From positions 48,584,351-48,648,350 of the forward strand of contig NC_065533.1 of the NCBI RefSeq assembly GCF_020184175.1: DNA of 64,000 nucleotides, given 5' to 3'. How positions within the stretch are numbered: the first letter of the stretch is position 1; each line of letters opens with the position of its first letter. This stretch comes from Aphis gossypii. Taxonomy: Eukaryota; Arthropoda; Insecta; Hemiptera; Aphididae. A model generated the notes under the pieces. It searched no databases and was not told the DNA's origin. It saw only the letters and a list, made by a program, of their open reading frames with translations. The position numbers were made by a program, and so were the translations under genes. This document shows positions 35,594-50,125 of the stretch, one piece after another.

Positions 35594-35976
35594 CGATCAA
35601 TTGTTTAAAAAAAGAAATAAAATGTGGTTTATGTTCAAAGACTTTTTTGACGAAGGTTAGATTCAAGTCGGCTAATGGCTAGACAGATATATTTTATACG
35701 ATACCAGTTTTAACGACATTGGCGCCACCACGATCAGATTTACAGGTAGCAAATAATGCGTACCTACATGGTAAAAAGTAATATCTACCTACTTATATTT
35801 TTTAAAAACAATATTACAATGTTCAGAATTTCAGATTCTTTTTTGATAATAATTTCGGCTAAATTATAATCGATTATTATTATTTTACTAAAAAATAAAT
35901 CATAATATTTGTTTTGAATACTTTCACTTGTTTTCAAATATATTTTTGTATAATATATATATATATTATATTATCA

Positions 35977-36146
35977 TAGGCGCAACTAGGGTCAATTTTG
36001 GGGGGGGGGCTAGAATAAATGCCACGCGTGTATATTTTGTTTATGGAATGACATTGATAATATCTGAAATAATAATAATATTTGAAGGGGATAGCCAAAT
36101 ATGGGGGGAGACTAAGACCCCCCAAGTCCCCACCTAATTGCGCTTA
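35977..36146. mobile_element. ~170-bp MITE with G-run ends
   Basis: The left end TAGGCGCAACTAGGGTC and the right end, in reverse, TAAGCGCAATTAGGTGGGG are inverted repeats. The inner ends carry GGGGGGGGG and GACCCCCC. It probably has a short (TA or TTA) target duplication. No coding capacity. Confidence 0.65.
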
Positions 36147-36149
36147 TTG

Positions 36150-39100
36150 ATATTTTTTATACTATTATGTTCATTTAATACATTACTTATACTGTAATAT
36201 ATATTATTATGGAGTGCAATTAACCTGGGCCAAAGCGGTCAAGCCATAATTGTTACGTATAGCATAACTATTAACTACCTACTAATTTATTGTGGATCGG
36301 CAACAAATCAAAACATTTAGATACAACGATTTGATGATAAACCGAGTCAATCATTATAATCATTACATCAAAATCTAGTAATGTTTATGAATATAAAAGC
36401 GTATGTTGTTTGTAACGAAAACATATTTATTTTGTTAAAAAATTCGTATCTTGTAAACGTTAAGCTAAAAAAAAAAAATATATATAAGTAGGTATATTTT
36501 CGAAAACGTTTATAGTTTTTTGTTTTTTAAATAACGGCGAGTGTTCTTTAAAAATAAACAATCGCCCTGTATAGGTAAATGTATTTATCTCTCTTCTGTA
36601 AAACGTATTCTATGGAACATAATACCTATTATATTGCGGGAAGTGGTAGGTATATAATACTACAGTATTAGGTCTGTAGCCTATTATTGATCTTGTGTAG
36701 GTATTACGTATTCAGTTATTCGGATTATTTCGTGGTAGGTAAGTATATATATAGGTATTTTTGGTTTGTTACAGAACCACACAAAATCGACCAAGAAAAA
36801 CAATGTCAATATGCTAAAAAAAAATAACCTTGTATAACTAAATACATCTATATATGAATATATCATGGACTTGTACCTATACGTTGTGTCTATTATTTAT
36901 GGTACAGATGGTACGGTGAGTATTATCGCGTGAATTACTACTGGTGTAATATTATTCATGTAGGTATAATAGGTCCATATTATACATAATATTGTGTTGT
37001 ATAGCTGCACTGTTTAGGTATCTATTCATATACACCTATATACTTTTTCGACCTCTGAACGAGCGCCGTACAATAATGTAATAAATTATATTGTTCAATG
37101 TGTTTTTGAATCTCATAAACATACATATATAGTGTGCGAGGCGTGTTGAATAAGTAACAATACGCTTCACTTACAAAATCATGTACTATTATAAAGTTAA
37201 TGGGTACAAATTTTTAACTTTGACGAGAAAATATTATTCATTATTACGTATTTATATATATATATTTATGTACTTTAAATACGTGTTGTAATTTATTAGG
37301 AAAAAACATAGAATTTGATGATGGTAAAAATAGAAAAAAAATGTTTATTTTAATGTCGTTATTATTACGATTTCAAAAATCATAATATATTTCATTGTAA
37401 TGATTTGGTGAATATTGTTAACCGTTAAAACATATCTGACAGGATCGGAAAAATGAACTAAAAAATGTGGGAACTCGCTCTAAAAACAATGCATTGATCC
37501 CATTATTAGCTATTGACTATTGTAGTGAGTTATAGAGCTTAAGTCATTTAGCATATCCTGCAAAGTTATCTAACTTGACTAAGGTGGCCATACCTCGCAA
37601 TTATACAATTAATATTATCGTGAGCTGTTCGAGGGTGACTGGTGAATATTAGAGAGAATCGTTTGGCAACTGATTAAAAAATTATGTCGACGTAATTAGG
37701 TTTGAAAACGTGCCAACCACTTCGCATGGACTTCGAATTAAATTAAATATAGTTGCAATAGTCCCAATTTCTTGATCACGAGACGTGTGTGGTAATGTAC
37801 CATTACAAGTAGAACATGGATCAAACAGAGCCTAAAGATTGTTTTATGTTATCTATCTATGTAGGTATAATATTATTTTATAAAGAAACATAACAGAATT
37901 TGTCGTATCTATTGAATTATTTTTTATTCAAAATATAGGTACACCAATACAAGCATATACCTTTAAGGCTTAAAATAATTGTGTACAAAACTATTGAAAA
38001 AAATTTCTATTTTAACTTTCAAAAAGCTGACTGAAAATACCTTTTCATAAATCAACTAAACTATTTAAGTTTATGAGTTCATCAAAAAATCTACTAACTA
38101 GTTTTAACGTTATATATAGATAGCTAAAGGCCACTTAAGGAAATCTCGTACCTACCTACACTTACAAACATAATAATAATATAATATAGTACCTATATGA
38201 TACACGCAATACGGACGCAACAGTAACGCACATGTACATATAATACTATTGTGTCATAATATTATTCACCGATCTTATCGGCCGATGTCTTGGCGCAGGG
38301 CACACAAAAACTCGTTAAAAGTACCTACGTACACGAAATGTAAATTTTTTTCGACGGCAGTGCACGCGACACGATCGCATTCGTATACCTGTCGCCGTCG
38401 TCGTCTATGTGTTAAAAACCAAATAAATAAAGAACGAAATATGTGCGTCGTCTATATCATAATAATATATGCAATAATATTATAATGTCATATGGGTGTA
38501 TGCGTATATTACGTGTATCGTATATGGCGCGATAGACGATCGCCACAAATCGATTATATACGAACCGATAATTTATACCTATAATACGCTATACCGTATA
38601 ACGACGTGTGTAGGTAATAATAATACCTGTCCAGACAAAAACACGCTGAACTATACATTCATTTTATCGAACGTTGTAAGCAGTAGTAAGTGCCCATACA
38701 CGGTATGGTTTAATATCGGCCACACAACGATGTGAAATAAAAAAATTATGTATACTTAAACAATATAATAAATACTATAAAAGCCGTCAAAACAATGTTA
38801 GGTATAACATCATTACAGTCATTTTTTAGAAGCGTATAATAATTATCAAAATAATATAGGTAGTACCTACCTATTTGACAATAATGTGAGAGTACTTCGT
38901 CGCCGATTTGTCTTCGTCACACAATTTTTTTAACAACCAAATAATAATGCGTTGCACTGCAGTGTGTTTCACTCACCGCAGTGTGTTCGTCTTCCGTCTT
39001 GCCGATTTGACTGTTATTTCTAAAACTAACATTTTAAAAGTATGAATTTTAATAGCGATAATTTATCTATTGTATTGAATTGTTATTATTCACAATTTAT

Positions 39101-42090
39101 AGTTATGTAATATTTTTATTAAGTCTGTATAATTTATTTGAAACGACGCATCCTCTCATTTACAGATCGATTTATCTAAATATTGTCTCAAAACAATTTA
39201 AACAAATTTTTTTTTTTTTATTTTGAAAGTCAAATACAAAATCAAATAACAATAAGATATGAACCCGATAAGTCATACTCTAAAAAATATTAGGTATTCT
39301 CTATAGTTTTAGTAATAGGTGATTTTACTCTAAAATTACTCAAAATCATAAAAAAAACGATTTTAGGAGAACGAGTTTTATCTATGTCATGTGTGGGTGT
39401 AAGAGAAAAAACAATTATTGTGCTGACATTCTCTTAACTTAAACAATAATATAATTTAAATTACCGCACACATACACATATTCATATATATAGATAACAA
39501 AATTATACAAAAAAAAGTATAGGTATATTAGAAATTATGATAATAAAAAATAGTGATAAAGCACAATAAGTAAGAATTAATAATAATAATATAGTAATAT
39601 AAACCAATGGTAAAAACCAAGAAAATTACAAATATTCAAAACATTAATTTAAACAACTAAATTTAAAGCCATATAAATATTCCGTCTGAATACATCGCGC
39701 GACATAAAAAAAAAACATTATCCGGTGTACCTACTGACAGTTCGCCAATGACAGTGCTCTGGAGAAAAACGAAGGGGTAGTATAATTGTTTTTATAATGC
39801 GGAGCAAGATTGAATAAGACCTTTTAATAAGTCATAATCATAAACGAACATAATATCTATAACAGTTTTCCTCAAGTCATAAAACGTAATCCTCAATCGA
39901 GCTATTAGCACGGTATACAAATAATATACGCTATAGGTACTCAATAGTATATCATAAAATTATTTATTATTATTTTTCATTTTTAAACAAAAAAATTGAA
40001 AATCTATGCTATTTAGACAAAACAAGGTTAGAGAAAATAAATCAAAAAATACGTGGTAAAATCTTAGATGAGGAAGACTATTAAGTGATAGAACCCTCTG
40101 TGATTGGATAGATAAAAAATAAAATAATATATTATTGATCAGTCGGTAAATAATTTCTACGACAAATAATTTGTTTTCTTCATTCATACAAAATATTCAA
40201 TATTTTGCGGACTATCGTCTATTAATCTATAAATTACATAACAATGGTTCTTATAACTTAGACAATGTTTTTAAAACCAGTGAGTCTTATACATACGCCG
40301 TGCCGCGCCGCGGTCGTCGTGTTTTGAAAGATTTAAATTCTTTGTTTAACTATATAAACCAGTGTTGGCGAAATACTACCAATGTCTCTATTATATATAC
40401 ACATACATTTATTCGTACAATACAAAAATATGTATTGAATTAATAATGCTTTATTTTTTTTTTCAAATTCAATTTATATCACGAACAAAGTGCATACTAT
40501 GATCTTATAGGCTGTTTATTATTTGAAATTTGACTCGAAAAATTAGTAGTTATTAATGGTAATGATGATAAAAGTTTATTAGATGAAAATCAATAAGAAT
40601 GTATTTCATATTAAACTATGACTTTATGTTTTTACTAACCACATTTTCGCCGTCACATAATATTTCTTTTGTTCATAAAATCAAATCATTATATAGTTTT
40701 GAGAAGTATTTCTAAATGTATTGTTCATCTCGTATTAGATAAAAATTAATAACTATTGATACTTCTTATTATATATAAAATAATAGATTATGACTCACGC
40801 GGGGTTATCGTTTTTAATAATTGCGGACAATGCGTCTTATTCAGCAAGAGTACGGTTTTCGTTTTATTACGATTGACATTTTAGAGGCAAGGTTATACGA
40901 TTATATAATTATTTTTATGACGAAAAAATCGATCATGTGGCATATCTAAGTCTAATGAAATAAAAACATAATAATACTCACATGATCCGTTGCCGGGTTA
41001 TACAAGGTGTACAGGTCACACAAAATATAATTATAAGGAACTATAGGTGTAAGTATTATAATTACAAAACTTGTGTGAATTTACGAAAAAAAATTATACG
41101 TGTACAATACGCGTACGTAGTTTCATGCAGCTGGAGAACGACTAGATCATTATTGATTTTTCTTTTCTTACACCCTACCCAAATGACCACAATACACGTT
41201 TTTGGATTCTACGCAGCGCAGGAATTCGGTTATTCGACAGTGTCATCACAAAACCTATATTGTGTTAGTGCCGATACGATCTGTACACGGCTGCACACAG
41301 TGTGCAGTCCCTTTTTGTACGTTCGTTTTGTACCTACGTCTATGAACAATAATATAGTAATATAATAACAAAATACAAGGTCCACAATATAAGAATAATA
41401 TGCCGAGCACGTTTTTCGTTACAGCTACGCATTATAATATTATTATAAACGTGTATATAAGCGCGAAAAAGGACAGTCCAGTCCTCTCTCGGTCGAGGCC
41501 GTTGCCACGATTACCTGCGCCCAAAGATCTTTGCTTTTATATATGCCGTACCGCCGCCGCAGCGTGGCCTATATTACCTTTTTTTTCCCCGTCGGTTTTC
41601 GTTTATAAAATATAGAACCCGGGCCACATTTCCCATATCTGCGCACGATATCTGAAGCTGTTCAGCTGCTGTCGTTATAAAATATTATCTTTGGCGTCCT
41701 TTTGTATATCGGCATCACCTCCGAGGCGGCGCGATACGATGTCGTTGCTATGCCTACGAGAGGAATTAATACACCGTGTACATCCCAGGACCGTATAAAA
41801 TTTGATCCTCCGTCCGTTATTTGAACAGCGTGTCGTTGCTTTAGGACACGTTTGCAAACGAAACACAATATAATATAATATGGGGAGTAAACGTCCCCTT
41901 CACATAAAACCAGTATATCCCCGAGCGAATTTACAACGCTGAAAGCAAAATGTCCAACCCCTGGTCGGATTTACTGCCCTTTCCCCCCTTTATAGTTTAT
42001 ACAAATCACCGCCTGTTCGTTACAACGGCAGCTGTATCGAAATAATATATTATAGCGCATATACATGGTAGATGCAATATAACTAACCCG
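36150..42090. other. Long stretch without a recognised gene
   Basis: The stretch is AT-rich with patches of higher GC at about 38250-38420 and 41100-41880. Several open frames of 60-127 codons occur, but none shows a known domain, repeat or convincing splice context. It may be intronic or intergenic. Confidence 0.4.
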
Positions 42091-42091
42091 A

Positions 42092-42130
42092 GGGGTGAAG
42101 ATTTCAAAAAGAATTATTTATTTTCACCCC
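42092..42130. repeat. Inverted repeat GGGGTGAA / TTCACCCC
   Basis: Perfect 8-base arms are separated by 23 bases. A stem-loop is possible, or this may be the remains of an element end. Nothing else supports a function. Confidence 0.4.
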
Positions 42131-44985
42131 AATGAATACATAGGCCATACATTTTATTATTTATTTATGTATACACGTAGAATTCGTCTTGGGTTAGGTT
42201 TATTTTTTGTTTTAGCAAACCTGTTTGGTGTTAATATGTCTTTATCATTATTTATACGCAATAATATTACCTAACACCACTTTAATGTGAAGCTATACCG
42301 ATGTAATTAAAAATTATAAAGTTAGCGTTTTAAAATATTATTTGTATATTTTAATCAAAATTAGAAACTTAGGAATTATTTTACTGCAAAATTATTAATA
42401 GTGATTTTAATCTCTTGAAAATCCACACCGCAATATAAAAAATCTGTTCTAAGGCTAAAAACATCATAATTAACACCTATTTTTAATACCGATTAATTTT
42501 AATCTCTAAATGAATTATTGAAATAATTTTCTTTTCCAATCATGTATAGAATTAAATTAATATATTTTGGTAAAAAAAAAAAAATATATTATGAACCTGG
42601 TTTGTTAGTTATTATATTATTGTTAAGGGTTTTTTATGTAAACATTGTTATTAGCTTTTCACAGAAAATTAATTTATAGTTATGTTTTTTTTAAAGTATC
42701 TATTGATCTATTATCGTCTAATATAGCACGTAAAAATTTTATCGCCACGTCGCGCCCGACTAATATAATTGTTGGACAGCAAAAATATTACAAAAACATT
42801 TAAAAGGTAGGTTATCAATCTATCATCATGGCCAAGTTAAAATCATAAGTACAACTTGATTTGTAAATTCAAATTTTGGAGTATGTTATTAAAATGTGAA
42901 GAGAATGTGGGATGTTTCAAAATTGGAAACAAATGACGTTGTATATGGTACCTTCTGCTTAAAATTTTTATGAGTCTCATGTGATGAAAAGCTTAATAGA
43001 AATGACGCATTTGAACAAATGTTATCGAATATTTTAAAATATTGGTCTTCGACGTAGTATACCTTATTAGTATCGTAATCCTAAATTAAACTTACGCAAT
43101 TGTTTACAATACTTGATCATTGTTTTTTTATTTTTATATAATTTTTAATAACTAATTAAAAATAAATATAATAATATATGAATGATATTTGCTTACGTTA
43201 TTAAGATAGGGAGATGACATTACATTTTTGAAATTTTATTTTACACCATTGCACTATTTTATTTTTGTACTATGAGCCATAAAGTATTTCACGTTCAAAA
43301 ATACTTAAAAAATACCCACAACCATTCACTAGTATATAAATGTCGGTCCAAGCCTAGACAGTCATAAATCCATCATCGTACAACAATGCGGCAACAATTA
43401 TAATAATGAAATGAGAAAACGCATTTCATTTGATTTGGGGTTGCTATAACGACGCGCTAATCGAATAGGGGATGATCAAAGTGGCCGAAACCGGTTGGCG
43501 TGCACCTGCTCCGTCCTATCCTTTGTAGTGGCTATATTCGCAGCTACGAACGTCCTGCATTCACGCGAATTACCTTTTTACCCGCACAAAAAGAGTAATA
43601 TGTTTGGCGGAGTTTCTTACAAAGTATTTGGGCGAGTATAATACCTGCACTATAAAAGATAGATAATAAAGATTAAATGAAAATATTATATACAATTAAT
43701 AGAGAATTTAAGTTAAAGATTTAAAACTTAAAATTTCCATGAAAAATAGTTTAAAAAACAAACATATTTTTAAGCATTTAAATTATTTAAATTTTGTATT
43801 ACATAAAAAAACATATTTTATCATACCCGGATTAGGTATCACGTAATATTTATATAATATTAATATATGTTTAATGAAATTTTATTTTTATTGCCTATAT
43901 CCTATCTACTTATCAATTTTATTTCTACGATTATTCGTTTTTCATCTGTGAACCTATGTGTGTTTAGACGCTATCGGGATATTTCAGAAGTTATGTTTAA
44001 ACCACAATTATGTACACTCGAAATAAATTACAGTAATTTTACATCAGTACAGTAAATATAATAGTATAATGTAATGAATAGGTGACTGTAACGTGTAAAA
44101 ACAAAAACATATTGTACATGATACATAGATGCTTTGAGTAATGGTAATTATTTAAGCTATAGAGATATAGTCGTTTAACTTTAGGTCTTGTTATGGTGCC
44201 GTTGTTTTCGGACGGCCAACCACTTGTTATACTATTGGTTTAGTCAAAAGACTACGAGTGGGAAATTGACGTAAGTTCCTACACGTTAGTAGCAGGTAAA
44301 ATATTATATACGTTAATTCATACATATGTGATGTGTAAGTTTCTATACGGTAAAAAAAGTAATTAAGTACGTTAGTTATTCCTACATGACGAATGAGTGA
44401 AGACATATACATAATAATATGTAAAAGAAATATACTAAATTTTTTTAATATATAAGTTATTGATGATTCTGTTTCAAAAAAATGAAAATATCATTATATA
44501 TTTTATAAAATGCTGAAAAAGAAAATTTTATATATGAAAAACATTGTAGAGTACCTACCCAACAAACAAAATTATAACCAATACGATTATGTTAAATATT
44601 TAGGTTTCTGAAATAAACCACATAAATCATCATTTTTGTTTATTGTTTCATTATATTAAAATGTATGGCAGTACCTATTATATGATAAAATTGATATTAG
44701 ATTGGTAACTTATAAATTATAATATTATAATAGAATAATAGTATTGTTATATTGTTATGGTAATGTATAGTAATATTGATTTATTATATAAAATAATATA
44801 GATAATAGACATAATATAGTACGCGGTTTAGGAACTTACATGTAGGTACCTAAGTACCTTTTTGCTGTGTAAAAATTTTTTATATGTACCTTATTCCATC
44901 GTGATATAGGAATTAACATATGTATGTTTTTATCTGCTAGGTCTCTTATACGAATTTACATTCGCCCCTAAGAGTTTGTTCCCAC
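42131..44985. other. AT-rich stretch without a recognised gene
   Basis: No gene was seen. A more balanced patch at 43430-43590 (ACCGGTTGGCGTGCACCTGC and neighbours) has no convincing reading frame. Confidence 0.4.
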
Positions 44986-44991
44986 GTCGGA

Positions 44992-45085
44992 TCCCAAACG
45001 GCTACCGTCTATTGTTTGCTGATTTCCAAACGGCTTCTGTTAAAAAAGGTCAATTCCTAAACGGCTCGAGTAGAACAAAAAAATT
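44992..45085 (+). repeat. Three-unit ~31-bp imperfect tandem repeat
   Basis: TCCCAAACGGCT (44993), TTCCAAACGGCT (45024) and TCCTAAACGGCT (45055) recur at 31-base spacing with variable spacers between. This is a short minisatellite or part of a transposon end. Confidence 0.6.
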
Positions 45086-47041
45086 AAATTAAATCTCAGT
45101 CATGGCAGTATACCTACATTTTCAAAAGAACAAGAGTACATTATGAACATTATTGACAAATTTTCATAGAGTGAAATAACACGTATGGATTATATAAAAA
45201 AAATATGCCTAAAAAATTTACCAATGTATGATTTTCTTTTTATATTTCTATACATGCACTTTTTTCATTTTTTTAAGCTAAAATGTAATAATATTTTTAT
45301 AAAAAATTCACAATAATATATGGTTTTTCTAAATAGTTTTTATAATTCACTTAATTTACACCAATACATGTTTAACCACATCTCTTTTGAGACAGTTTTA
45401 ACTTTTAAGTCTATATGAAATGAAAATGAACTTATGTTGTAAAATACTGAAGCTGTTTGGAGCTATAAATAAAAAATAAAATGAATGCTATAGTATAAAG
45501 GTATAGGTATATATATATATATTTATGTAATAATATTTTTTCTCTTATACCAATAATAATAAGTCATAATAAATAATATATTAGAAAAGAACAAATTAAT
45601 ATGATATGAATTAACGACATTTTTAACGAATTGTATGAACATTTTATGAAATCAGGAGACTTTTAAATAATAATAAAAATTGATTATTCACACGCGTGTC
45701 AGCATATTCATCTGTCACAGAGTGCACTCTTATTAGAAAAATGAAAATTTCAATAATTTATTATTATATTATAACCGGTCGAGTCCAAATATCAATTTGC
45801 CACAACTGCGTGACAATATATTATATGAATTGGCAAAGTAAATTATCGTTCTCGTGTACGATACTATTATGTCTCACAGCCATTCTATAATATTATATTG
45901 TGTAAGTAAAAAATACTACACGTGAATCAGTATATTTATTTGACGTGCTTTATTTTCTTTATTATTAATAGGCATATGTGCACGCGTTTGCTATTATTAA
46001 ATATAATGGGTATATATAGAGATCAAAATGCGGGAAATCTTTAATTTTACCAACATTTTCCAATTTTTTTTTATAATTAGTTATATTTTTTTTTTTTGAA
46101 ATTTTAATCTATATCGGTAAGTATAGGTCCGTACGCGGAACGATGATTTTTCATTTTTATTTCGTGTCCTTTTGCTTCAACAATAAGCGGTGGACATATC
46201 AATCAAATACATATAGGTACGTGTCATCGGTAACGTATTTTTTTCCGTTTCATCGATTCATTTTGCGAGACCACAATATAGTCTATACAATGCTGCACGT
46301 TTCTCATATATACTCTACACTCTGTTTATTATTATTTATTATATTTTATTTTTTGTCGTGTTATATCATCGAGTGAACGAATCGAAAGAGCGTCCGCCGC
46401 GTGTGCGTGAGTGCGTTTTGACACGCGAGTTTCTTAACAGATTTCTTCGGTCCTCACCTCCCTCCCATACCATCCTCTTACCATATACCCGCCACCCGAA
46501 TAACGTCTAAAATTTGGTATGTGAGTACGTTTAATTTATTTCGAAACGCTATACGACGGTCATCGGTCTGCTGTGACAACATCTGCACGTGTGCGTGTAG
46601 GACCGAAATATATGTTAAAAGCCTGTCCGAACGGAATAAGACGTGAAACAATTTTATACACACACATATACAATGATTATACTTTGGTGTGTGTGTATTA
46701 TAATACTGTCATGTAGTTGATTGATGCTTTGATGCTGGGTCCGGAGTATTTCCAAAAAACTTCACCGATCGTTTAAACACACGGAATAATGTGGCGGCGT
46801 TGGTTTACCATATTTATCGTGTGTGTTTACTTACTGTGACAGACCTCTCTATCTGGGAACATATTTTGTCGATCATTATCCTAAATTTCCTAAATTGATC
46901 ACGAGTTGGGTCCCGAAATATTTGATAAAAGAGAATAATTGAACTTGTTTAATTCTTTGAACGATTTATATTGTGTAATTTAATGTATTCTTTAATTTAT
47001 TATTATTATTAAATTTAGATATTGTGTTAATTTTTATATAA

Positions 47042-47079
<38 letters not shown>

Positions 47080-47298
47080 TGTACGTTTAGGTATTAGGTA
47101 TTTAATATGTATAGGTATAGGTATTTTCGCGATATCCAAACATACATATTTGATCTTTTTCAGTAATAGTTGTTTTCCCATTTATTATAGAACCTACGAG
47201 AGTAAAAAATACTCAACGACCGTCACAATAAAACAGCATATTATTATGTCTAATCTCTATGAGTTATCATTTTTTACTGTAACTAGCCCTATGACTAG
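45086..47298. other. Stretch without a recognised gene
   Basis: AT-rich, with a CpG-bearing patch at 46375-46500 and a (TA)n microsatellite at 47043-47073. No supported gene. Confidence 0.4.
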
Positions 47299-47447
47299 CA
47301 GGCGTGGATCCAAGAGGGTGCCTCCCCCCCCCCCCGTAGACTCTGGTATACACTGTATGTATATCTGCATTGTTTTGTCGATAGCGTTTTTAGCGAAACT
47401 TTATTCAAGATGACCCCCCCTGTAAATATGTTCTGGATCCGCGCCTG
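47299..47447. mobile_element. 149-bp MITE with CAGGCGTGGATCC ends
   Basis: The left end CAGGCGTGGATCCAAG and the right end, in reverse, CAGGCGCGGATCCAGA form inverted repeats. The inner parts carry CCCCCCCCC and CCCCCC. The left flank ATGACTAG and right flank ATGCGACTAG look like an 8-base target duplication with a 2-base change, as expected for hAT-type elements. Confidence 0.75.
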
Positions 47448-47449
47448 AT

Positions 47450-49500
47450 GCGACTAGTCACGTATAATTAAATTACACGCACGCATCTATTCATGATAAT
47501 ATGTATAGATATTATATTATAATGTTTGTTATTATTATTATCGCACGCGTGAGTACCGTTACGGTCGAAGACGTAATAATAAAACGTTATTTTTTATAAT
47601 GTACCGTGTGGGGTACATATAAAAATAAACGATTAAAACAATTGTAATACAATTATCTATTGAAATATATTACGGTAGGTACTTAATAGATATTATTATA
47701 ATGTACATATCGAAGCCACACTGTGAACATTTTTTTTTTCGTGAAGTGATAGAAACGTCTTTTTTACACTTTGTAGTATTCGTCATTCAAAGGTATTTCA
47801 CGAAACGGTCACCTGCAGCTTTTCGGCTGCAACCCGTTTGCGCATATTCAAAATTGCTTATAATCAATAACGAGACATAACGACTCGTTTGCGCACAACG
47901 AAACATAATGTGACGTATTAAATTATATTAATCATCGCAGACTGCAGTAGAAATTATTAAATTTACGATAACAGTATAGTCGTAAATACTATATAAGCGT
48001 TTGTGTAGATTAGTGTAGGCCAACTTTTTGTAGTTTCTGAACCAATTTACACTTTTATAAAAACACTGGGGACCGTCAAAAGAAAACAGTTTAATGTGAT
48101 GATTGGCGTTGATTTTTAGAAGACAATTTTTCAATATCATTGAGAGTAACTTGAAGTCTTTATAAAGTGTTTCAAATAAACAGACCTTGGAGCATTTTAA
48201 ATTGTTCTCAGAGCTTAAGATAGAAAAGCACGGATTTTGATTTTTTTTTTGGTTCTGGCACAACGATCGTTTATTAAATGATTTTGGTTAATATATAATT
48301 TATAAAAAAAAAAAAAAACATTAATTGCAGAAACTTACAGAAACCATTATTCACTGTTTCATAAATTATCATTTCCTATATTAAAAAAAAAAAAAAAAAA
48401 AAAATATGTTTTTAAATATTTTTACAAATGTTATGCTTTTTTATACACAATTTTATTTCTTTTTTTATTAATGTTAATAAAAATTTTATGCTCTGTCAAA
48501 TAGCTTGAAAATTTAATGTTAAATAAGGTTTTTAAAAATTGTTTATGCAGATATGTTATAATATGAAAAATATAAATGTACAATTTTTAACGGATATTTT
48601 TGTAAAAATCGGATATTCAAATAAATACTAACTTATTATAATTATATGCTATATTTAATGAGGTGTTTTGTTGTAATTCGAGTTATACAATTTGAAACTT
48701 TTTGTCAATGAGTTTTTTATAATTTTCTATGTACAATGTAATTTACAAAATATTTAGACGTATTTCATGTATACCTATAGTGAATTCGTAAGACAAGGTT
48801 TTTTAATCAAGTACACCCGCCGTCTGCGGTGATCGTGTTGTGTAGAATATTGTTTGCGCGATGTAACGCGATTTTTAGTTTTTGATTTTTGTGAATTCGC
48901 AAGGTCAAGGCAATGACAACGATATAAAAAATAAAAATCTCGTTAAAACATTGAATATTTCCCTTTGATAAAAACGCATGATTAAATGGTCTAAATGACA
49001 TCGAATGAAATATACCAATAATATGACGTAAGTTGTGCACATTATAGGTATAAACTATAAACACATAATTTATCCAAAACTGTATTATATTGTCATGCTT
49101 TATGATAATAATGTGTACCGAGTTATTTTGGAAATAAATATACGATATAAAAGTAGATACCTACAATCAACAATAGTATATCTTTATTTACAAGTTGAAT
49201 CTATTATTGTCTGACTCCTGTATTGTTTTGAAATATACTTAAAAATGATTTCTTTTATTATTTTAAGGATCTCTATGTACGGTAATTTGTTTTTAAATAA
49301 TAAAATTAATAATATTTTTTTTAACTTGTTAGTTGTTTTTCCTAATTATTAAGGACAGTATTGGTTATAGTCCAAGGGTGCATAATATTAAACATAAAAA
49401 ATATTAAATTTTAATATTTAAGTCACTTGTTACTTGGAATTTTCACCCAAAGTTAGTATAGGTACTAGATGATAGTTATAAGATCGAATATTCTCTTAAA
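47450..49500. other. Stretch without a recognised gene
   Basis: AT-rich with A runs (48308, 48382). A 111-codon open frame on the minus strand (47928-48263) is listed under rejected items. Confidence 0.4.
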
Positions 49501-49720
49501 AATACCTAATACACAAAAGTTATGAAAATATTAAATTCAATTAAAATAGGTAATGGTAATATGGTAATAGGTAATATTACTGATTTTGATATTGTTAGAA
49601 TGTCATTTTTCTGGCAAATTTTATTTTTTAATATTATAATATTATGATTTTAACTAAATGGAAACATTATGATAATTTCAATATTAATTTATTAATATAT
49701 TATTGTTATTTTGCTGTCTA
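49501..49720 (+). repeat. Local duplication A, first copy
   Basis: Sequence from AATACCTAATACACAAAAGT to TTATTGTTATTTTGCTGTCT is repeated with changes at 50331-50496. Shared words include TATTAAATTCAATT, AATATTACTGATTTT, AATGGAAACATTAT and AATTTCAATATTAATTTATT. Non-coding. Confidence 0.75.
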
Positions 49721-49916
49721 TATACTTCAATTGTGTTTATGGTCATATAATAGCAATATTATAATATGTATATTTCTACTGTAGCACTCTCTCTACTTAC
49801 ATACCAGAGATAAAATAGGAAATTTTTTTGTAATCGTTATTATTATTATTACTGTCATTGGCGCACAAATCATAAATATAAGTATACATATTGTAATTGT
49901 ACCACGCACTACAGTA

Positions 49917-50063
49917 CAGTGGCGTAATTGTGGGTGGGGGATAAAGGTGACACTTCAGAACTTGACCTTTTTGTGGGGGTGTAAAGATATCTTTTTGTCT
50001 TATTAATTTTGATGGATAAATTATATTCCCTCCCTCTCTAATTTTTACCCAGTTACGCCACTG
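49917..50063. mobile_element. 147-bp MITE with CAGTGGCGTAA ends
   Basis: The left end CAGTGGCGTAATTGTGGGTG and the right end, in reverse, CAGTGGCGTAACTGGGTAAA are inverted repeats. The CAGTGGCG start is typical of hAT-type non-autonomous elements. No clear target duplication. It lies between local duplication copies A and B. Confidence 0.75.
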
Positions 50064-50125
50064 TTATAAGGTAGAACGTAATGCGTCGGGTCTATACCGT
50101 GCTTAACGTCGTACGTATGTAGTGT

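Noticed and set aside
40171..40443. 90-codon plus-strand frame containing VPRRGRRVLKDLN
   Set aside because: It starts with TTG, has no in-frame ATG near the start, and no known domain or splice context. It could be a degenerate exon but cannot be supported.
40982..41365. 127-codon plus-strand frame
   Set aside because: The longest frame in the right half, but it has no recognisable domain and only random-looking composition. It lies in a GC-balanced patch where long frames occur by chance.
46789..46839. Short frame MWRRWFTIFIVCVYLL that looks like a signal peptide exon
   Set aside because: It ends after 16 codons and the only internal donor-like site (GTGTGT) is weak. No following exon was found.
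47928..48263. 111-codon minus-strand frame
   Set aside because: It starts with TTG and the first ATG is far inside. No family was recognised, and the context GGCCAACTTTTTG near 48018 suggests an old transposon rather than a gene.
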